The translations under genes were made by a program, and so were the position numbers. This document shows positions 57,601-64,000 of a DNA stretch of 64,000 nucleotides, piece after piece. The notes below the pieces were generated by a model that was not told the origin of the DNA, ran no database searches, and saw only the letters and a list, made by a program, of their open reading frames with translations. Origin of the DNA: Eretmocerus hayati (Eukaryota > Arthropoda > Insecta > Hymenoptera > Aphelinidae). The DNA lies in the NCBI GenBank assembly GCA_029851415.1, contig CM056741.1, positions 71,290,282 through 71,354,281 of the forward strand. The letters run 5' to 3'. Positions within the stretch are counted from its first letter, which is position 1; each line of letters opens with the position of its first letter.

Positions 57601-59570
57601 ATTTTCCTGTCTGTCAGAGTGAAATTGAAACATGACATACACATGAATTTCTGCGATGGCTTTCCCGTGTTCAAGTATCTCGTAGAAATGTAAAAAGCTA
57701 TGACAATCAGCCTATACAGTTCCACTCGCTTTTTCAATTTCGATTCAGTGTGCACAGAGCGGTTCCATTGTTGCTTTGCTCGATCTGCGCGATCCGGCTG
57801 CAGAATATGATTGCACCTGATCCAGGGGAGGAAGTTTGCTGAATCTCAATTCACGATCTGGTTCGTTCGATTCGGCCGGGGTTAAATTAAGCGCGCGCTC
57901 GGCCGCGAATGTTTGTTGAGCCTCGTGGATAACCGTGATTTTTCGCCACATTATCGCACGAGTGTCGCCATCTCGTTCGTACGGCACTCATTTCTCTCGT
58001 CGTCACCGCATGTTACTGTTGATTCGGCGTCATGGTGCTCCAGCCTACGCAATGTTGGCATTGTTTAGCGATACGATTGTGGGTACATGTCTGATACCGA
58101 CCGTGCACATACCTCTCTCTACTCACACCAGAGGTTCGGTGCATGCATGCATGGATTTGGCATGAAATCCGGACCGATCTCGGAGGAGCTCTATGTACGA
58201 AATGGAAGTACATCCGTACGAGGAGAGCAACTATTTTGCCAGCGTTCGTAATCGAGCCTATCATCTGCACAGTCGCGTGGGTACACAGTATTTTGGTCCA
58301 TGTGCGCGCGGAGGCAAGATCTCCCGATCAATGCGAAGAAGTGTCGTATCGGTGCAAGAGAACGTGACCGTACGTACTCTCGTGTCGGATGCATGTGCAG
58401 ATCCGAGTGCAGATAGCGATACATAGGACACTTATCCTAAACCTAGAGCGTGCAATGTGTACTCGTATCGATGTATCGGTGGCTGTATCGTTCACCGAAT
58501 CAGTGCCGATCCGCGCCCGATCCGGCGATCGTGTTCACCAGGCCACCGGGCCAGCGCTGATTCGACTAAGCGATCGGGATGTTGAATTGCAAAGCGAGTA
58601 AAAGAACCGAAGCTCGAATGGGAGCATACCGAAAATTCCCCTGCCATATTTCCGCCATAGACGCGCGGCTTATGTTGCCCAGCAAATACAGCCGAATCAA
58701 CAATGGTGAGCGGTCAGACGAGAGGGAAAGTTCGTCGACGACGCGACCCTCGTGAGTGAGTATCTTGCACAGTTGCCCGAGAGGACTTGATTTGGGCGTG
58801 GCCTCTACCTACCCTATTGCATCTTTTTGCTCCCCTTTTCTCGCCCAACTCGATCATTGGCTGGAGCGACATCGGCGTTGGTAATATAATTTCGAAGGAC
58901 TCGATGTTGTCGAGCGATTCGCCTAAAGTCAGCTGCGACCAGTGATCTACACGGATAGATTTACTTGAAAACCGGCTTTGTACAGCCACTTGACGGATGC
59001 GATCCTTTAGAAATTCGTTACGCTCGGCGTTCTCGCCACCAGCGTACTTGATATATCGTAGCATTTTTGCATCGAACGAATATGGAGAAAGAGTTGATCA
59101 GAGGTTGCCACAAGCCGGATTCCCGCGATCCTCTTTCTTTGACGCACATTATTGCGGCGGCGCGTGAGAGAGCTTACCGATCCATACATCCACCTTGAAG
59201 CTCTCTTGAATATGAGTTGCACCTCGGTACTCTCGCTCATCCCATCGACGCATCGCGCTTTGTGATACTCCATAGGGTATAATGTATGGGTCTCACGTTG
59301 CGCCGCAACAGTACGTGATGCTGCTGCATTGGTGCGTGCGGAAAATTTTTCCTTTCACCCGCAAAGCAAGCAGCAGGCGAGCGACTCATATACTTGCTCA
59401 CGAAACTCTCTTGGAACATTAACGCGAATGCCAAATGCAATCGACATTCCGACCATATGCATACGCTGTACTCAGCTGATGCGACAATTCGAATGGGATA
59501 AGAGGACCGTTCAGAAGATTTTTCGGTTGAAAAAGTACGTTTCGAGGAAAATTTTGAAAAATGAACGCAG
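54649..59570. other. Unassigned sequence, CpG-rich at 56.2-59.2 kb
   Basis: The part from 56.2 to 59.2 kb is GC- and CpG-rich, with a C-rich run at 56703-56723 and many overlapping frames on both strands. A minus-strand frame at 58714-59064 is moderately protein-like (MLRYIKYAGGENAERNEFL and on), but unrecognised and without splice evidence. It could be a host promoter or first-exon area. Confidence 0.25.
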
Positions 59571-59811
59571 AAGGATGGTGCCTGGCTTTCGGAACACCAA
59601 TCCTCCTGAAACTCTGATGGGCTATGTTTTCTCATACCAAAATATGTAACTAACCACCCTTATAACTTGCTCCCTTGAATCATCCCTAGTACCACGGTTC
59701 AAGCGAGCGTTGCAATGATAAATTATAAAAGTCGTTTGCTACATGTTTTGGTGTGAGAATGTATCCCATCAGGGTTTCAGGAGGATTGGGTCTCCGAAGG
59801 CCTAACGCCGT
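59571..59811. repeat. Hairpin MITE, about 75 bp arms
   Basis: CCAATCCTCCTGAAAC(T/C)CTG with flanking CTTTCGGA/CCTTCGGA and CATACCAAAATATG-type boxes occurs at 59571-59650 and inverted at 59735-59811. Confidence 0.65.
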
Positions 59812-62800
59812 CCTTGTTAGTTAGGCAGATCGGATCAAGGGTACAAGTGAATGTGAGAGACGTGTCGAAAAACACGTTCATTGGGACGCATACGATGAGT
59901 GCTTCGGCGTGGAGGCGAAGAGATCGGGGAAATTAATAATGTGATATGAACAGATTGAGGATGCCTGATCCAAATATCATGATTGTATCCGGTATCATCA
60001 AGTCCACACGGACAACACAGTCCCACATCCAATTTCCATAAACAATGATCATTATTCTCACAATAAGCATTCTCAAGAATCTATCACCCGGTTCTTAGAG
60101 CAAAGTTTCTGTCGGTCTGAAACACCACGGCAAATTCTGCCAACAAATGTATGGGTTCTACAGGTCTCTCTCGTTCGAGGCAGAAGTACACAAGCAACTA
60201 CCATCCAGGGCACTAGTCTTCAGCCTTGAGTTCTCCAGTGTGTCTAACAACCTCATCCTCGACATATTATTTCGCTTCGAATTCAGCATTTGAAACTATA
60301 ACCGCTTCATACGGGTTTCCATGGATCGAAGATAGTTTTAGAAGAAACCTCGCAAAAGGAAAAATTCGAGAGGCATAAAGTCGGGTCTGTATTGGCACGA
60401 TGCTTGCGAGCTCATCCGCACTCATTACTGCACATTCGCCGCTTTCTTACAGCAATATACTTACGGTGCAATCACGCACGCGCGCGATACCATGGCGCGT
60501 TCCTGTGAAGAAAGCCGATCGCACGCGACGCCTCCTCATTTATTTATATTTTGTGTATGTTGTGAGCGAAACCCACGGCCAAATAACGCCTCCGGCTCTC
60601 GCCGCCTGAAGTTCAGCTGAATGAAGGTTTTGGGCCCTCCCACAATTACCCCTTACCGTTTATTCCTCGCACCTTGCGCACCCGTTCCTCATAATACTGC
60701 CCAAGAGCCGCGGGCGTTGCGACGATACTTGCTCTCTGTGCCAGGGCCTCGTATTTGCACCGCAGGATCGCCATACGAAAACCGAATCTTGTATAACGGT
60801 TCCCAATTGACGCTCGTTCGAGTCTCACCGATGCTCAATACAACTTGCGTTCCCAATCACACTATACGCTCGCTAAGATACCATGCACACTCTGATGCCC
60901 GGCAGTCTCCACGCAAATGGCTCCACATCTCTGAATATTCTGATGAAGAGTCTTGGTCGAATTTTTGATGATCCCATTGAGGCGAATAGACATGAATTCA
61001 TCAAAAGAAGTCTCCGTACCAAAATCACACTCGTGAGCTATCCTTGTATAGTCAACTGACATCTTAATATCTGCTAAGGTCACTTTTGAGCGTAACATTT
61101 TCGGCTACGGCGATATGAGTGAGTAATGGTTAGATGAATACAATTTACAGGCAAATCCTCTCGGCAAATTTTAATAGTTTAAAGAAGTGCAGTTGAATTG
61201 AGGGTAACTTTATTCACCAAATAATGACAAGAACTTGAACTGCATCATAATTTCACTGAAATTATTGACCCGTTTTCAATTAAGTAACTTGCCCATAAAG
61301 TTTGCGTACACGTTCGTAGTTATTTTCTCATATATTTGATCGCTCCCAAATCGAAAAAATGCTATCATCGGCAATGTTTCGAACTAAAGACAAATTTCTG
61401 TATAGCCTTACGAGCATGGATATTTGTTCGGCTGATGGCATAACCGGCAGTGGAGCGAGCAAAAAGTGAAAGCAAGCGTTGCGTGTTTTACAACAAAACG
61501 CCCATAAAGCAGAGTAACTTTTGACTGAGTACCAATCGCACCATAATCAGTCTTGTAACCTTAACGATGCGCTCAATTTGAATTCCTTGCTCGAAAAGAA
61601 TTGCTCGTTCACGTTTGCAGACAAATGATGAAAATTTATTAAAATCGATGTGAAAATTGTAAACAAAGAGGTTGCGCGATTCATTCTGGGCCTGCTTGAA
61701 AATATTCTCGATCGAGTAGTGGTATGTAATGATTGATTCCGACAGGCAATTGAAAGCGATCGACGATCCGAGCGACGTCCGAGCGATGTTGCGATACTTC
61801 CGCGCGCTGATTTACACGGTCACGCTCCATTCTCAGCTGGCGCTGCTATAAGAATCAATTGCCTCGAGAAAAAAGTGCATTCCACACAGGAGAATTTCTC
61901 GTAACTTTCACGTGCTCCGAGCGTGCTGTTGCTCATCAACGAGAACGGGCAGGCTCATGAGTTTTTGATGAGTGAATTTCATCACATTTTATACACTAAT
62001 TTGGTCGTTGGCCTGGGAAAATCAATCAATTCTATCTTATGGATGTCTCGATAAGGAGGTTCTACTACCGTGGAAGTACTCCGTGTGCGCGTGAAATATT
62101 TGACGGACGAGAGATTCGAGTCCGATTGAATTTGACTGACGCCGATAACTTGATAATTCTCTTCCTAGATTCGATTATAGCTGCACGATAAGATGATTTT
62201 GATGACCGAATACATTCGAGGATTCCATTTTTAATAAGAACGTGACGGCAATCGTCGTCGATAGGGATTGTCGACATTTGAGTTTAGGCAGCTTATCTAG
62301 AACAGACATTGATTGGGAAGCATTGTGCATCACACGAGTCTCATACGAAAATCTTTAAATGTTACGAATATTTGTGTGAACGATATTCGAATGCAAAATT
62401 GCTTGTTGATGATACACAGGTTTGGCGACAAACAGGATCTCATATTATGAGATGGAGTTTTGTGGTGTCTGATTGTACGTACAAGTAAGATCGGTGCAAC
62501 AATAAGAGTTCCGCACACGCTCTAATTGATTATCATCTCAAAGATGAGCTGTCGATTTTTCTGGGCTCTAGTCGATCCTCGGTGCAATTTTTGCACAAGC
62601 GGATGTAATAGCTTTACATACTCTCGTCACTTCCGCGTCGTTTCATCAGTCGCACACGAGCAGTATTTTCATCGCGTCTAATCGGTAGTATCTTGTTCAA
62701 ACAATGCCGTTATTGTTCGAGACATCGTTCTCATGTCATACCCAATGGTATGATGGATGATTCGGATACCAAGAGCAGTAGGCATTTGTGCTAATTGAAG

Positions 62801-64000
62801 GTTAGAATCGAGTGACAAGTCGTTGGAAAATTCATCTGTACAGCTATGATTTTCTGTCCATTTCTGTAATAACCTGAACAATAATGTGGCACCGATTGTA
62901 AATGCTCTCTTTTTTGAGATTGGATACCGTCAAACGAGTCAACTTTGGATCACTTCTGGTCATTTTTATTGGGATTCCTCTATAACTTCAAGTCTTACGG
63001 CAAAAGTGCGATGTATCTGTGGCCAATCAAAAGTTTATGGTTCCAGCTTTTAATTGGCTGGGGTTAAAGTGTACTTGGACGTCCCTGGCCGAAGCTATGG
63101 GTGTTCAAAATCGTGTTCCAAAGTTTGGGGTAACTTTGGAACGATGAAAATGGAATGTGAGAGCTCTCGACATATTATTTACCTGTACGGCTCTATATTC
63201 ATTCCTAATCATCGAGAATCCGTTTTTCACGCCTCCAGTATCATTGTGGCTTCCATGTGTCATGTTAGATCTCGTCGAAAAGACTTTTGAATCTTATCGT
63301 GCGCTTCGTGAAGCTTAATCATTAAAAGTTCCAGAGTTACCGCGCTCGATATCCGAAATAGCCTGGTTCTCTTCGATTTTCTGAGGTGTTCCATAGTTAC
63401 TCCATATCTCGAAATGACATGAATTTTCCCGCTAAACTGTTCTCAAGTTACCCCGATCCTCAAAGAAAAGCCGAAGTTTTCAGTTTCAATACTACAAAAT
63501 CGAGTCAGGGTGAAAATACATTAATGTACCGATGAGGTCGTCAAGATATTGGTATGTTTTGGTGGAATTTAGTGACATTGCTCTGGATGCAGCATGGAAG
63601 TGCTCGATCAATACTGATTGTTTGGAGCAACTTTTCCTCGCTCCAAAATCATATTTCCGAGAGAGTTCATCATGAAGGAACACACAGCCAGTCGCGGCTT
63701 CCACACCGGTGCAAAAAATTCCCTACACATACCACGGATGAGCAAAAGTGGTACTACAAAGGGAGAGGAACCTGGTTTTCAAGCAACGGAGTTGTACGAA
63801 GTTTTACTCGAGTGTTCCAAAGTTACCCCTGCAGCAGTTATTCGCTGCGATTTTTCAAAGCTATCGAGTTCAGACATAGCCTCTACAAATTATTTGAAAA
63901 TCAGACTTGTGACGAATTCGGTGATGCCAGTAATGAGTGTGCACATCCGAAAGAATCAACAAATAGTTATTACCTGGAGTATGGACGTGACCACGTTTGA
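59812..64000. other. Unassigned sequence with scattered GTTCCAAAGTTACCCC motifs at the end
   Basis: No gene was recognised. From 63115 to 63829 the word GTTCCAAAGTTACCCC recurs in diverged form (63115-63142 as a palindrome, then 63328, 63388, 63439 and 63813). A 148-codon frame is open at the window end (63554-64000) but has no recognisable content. Confidence 0.3.

Noticed and set aside
63554..64000. 148-codon ORF running off the window end
   Set aside because: No recognisable motif and low-complexity composition; cannot be judged without the next sequence.
1..64000. tRNA or rRNA genes
   Set aside because: No B-box-like GGTTCRANNCC with a matching A-box at tRNA spacing and no conserved rRNA text was noticed; the copia PBS at 15445 is only a tRNA-complementary primer site.

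Overview
The window looks like arthropod nuclear DNA, probably insect. It is eukaryotic: there are no bacterial-style gene clusters, it carries LTR retrotransposons, TIR and foldback elements and microsatellites, and CpG is not obviously depleted. A hymenopteran would fit, but I cannot name the species. I see no host protein-coding gene that I can assign. Almost everything that can be explained is mobile DNA, much of it nested.

About 1.3-12.15 kb is a large Ty3/gypsy (Metaviridae, errantivirus-like) element with every ORF open. The order is three small ORFs (1510-1917, 1989-2606, 2760-3011), gag (3015-4598), pol (4544-9184) and env (9328-11322), followed by a purine tract and an LTR-like segment. 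This is the most interesting locus. It carries accessory ORFs before gag, one of them a duplicated eight-cysteine module. Pol contains two tandem retropepsin domains with identical motif spacing and a degenerate macro-like domain between RNase H and integrase. Env does not look like the usual baculovirus-F-type errantivirus Env and resembles chuvirus-type glycoproteins. Gag-Pol is probably joined by a -1 frameshift at an A AAU UUC slippery site. The third accessory ORF is in frame with gag across a single UGA. I find no 5' LTR inside the window.

13.6-19.5 kb holds a decayed fragment of a foldback family, a TTA-flanked foldback MITE (14898-15360) and a decayed Ty1/copia element. The copia pol is split by a 1.3 kb solo-LTR-like insertion (16791-18091). 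That insertion has a nine-unit GTACGCG...TAGTAC array, a TATA box and its own internal hairpin.

19.5-64 kb is mostly unassigned sequence with dispersed inverted-repeat elements. The main ones are a 252 bp MITE (21571-21822), a 132 bp perfect-type hairpin (24562-24693), an element with ACTGAT subterminal repeats (27729-29099), a 4.7 kb palindrome (30437-35133) with a nested TIR element, two relatives sharing a 'GAACGGTATAAGTCCA' motif (38604-39230 and 42111-43895), a 0.5 kb MITE (39251-39747), a TTAA-flanked MITE (44839-45228), a CACTGTAAAAAAT-type TIR element enclosing a palindromic GGAAT satellite (46839-47933), and a 2.66 kb palindrome with a second palindrome nested in one arm (50530-53188). 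There is also an essentially perfect 200 bp tandem duplication (54248-54648). GC/CpG-rich, promoter-like stretches lie at about 25.6-27.4 kb and 56.2-59.2 kb. They may mark host gene starts, but no exon could be proved.
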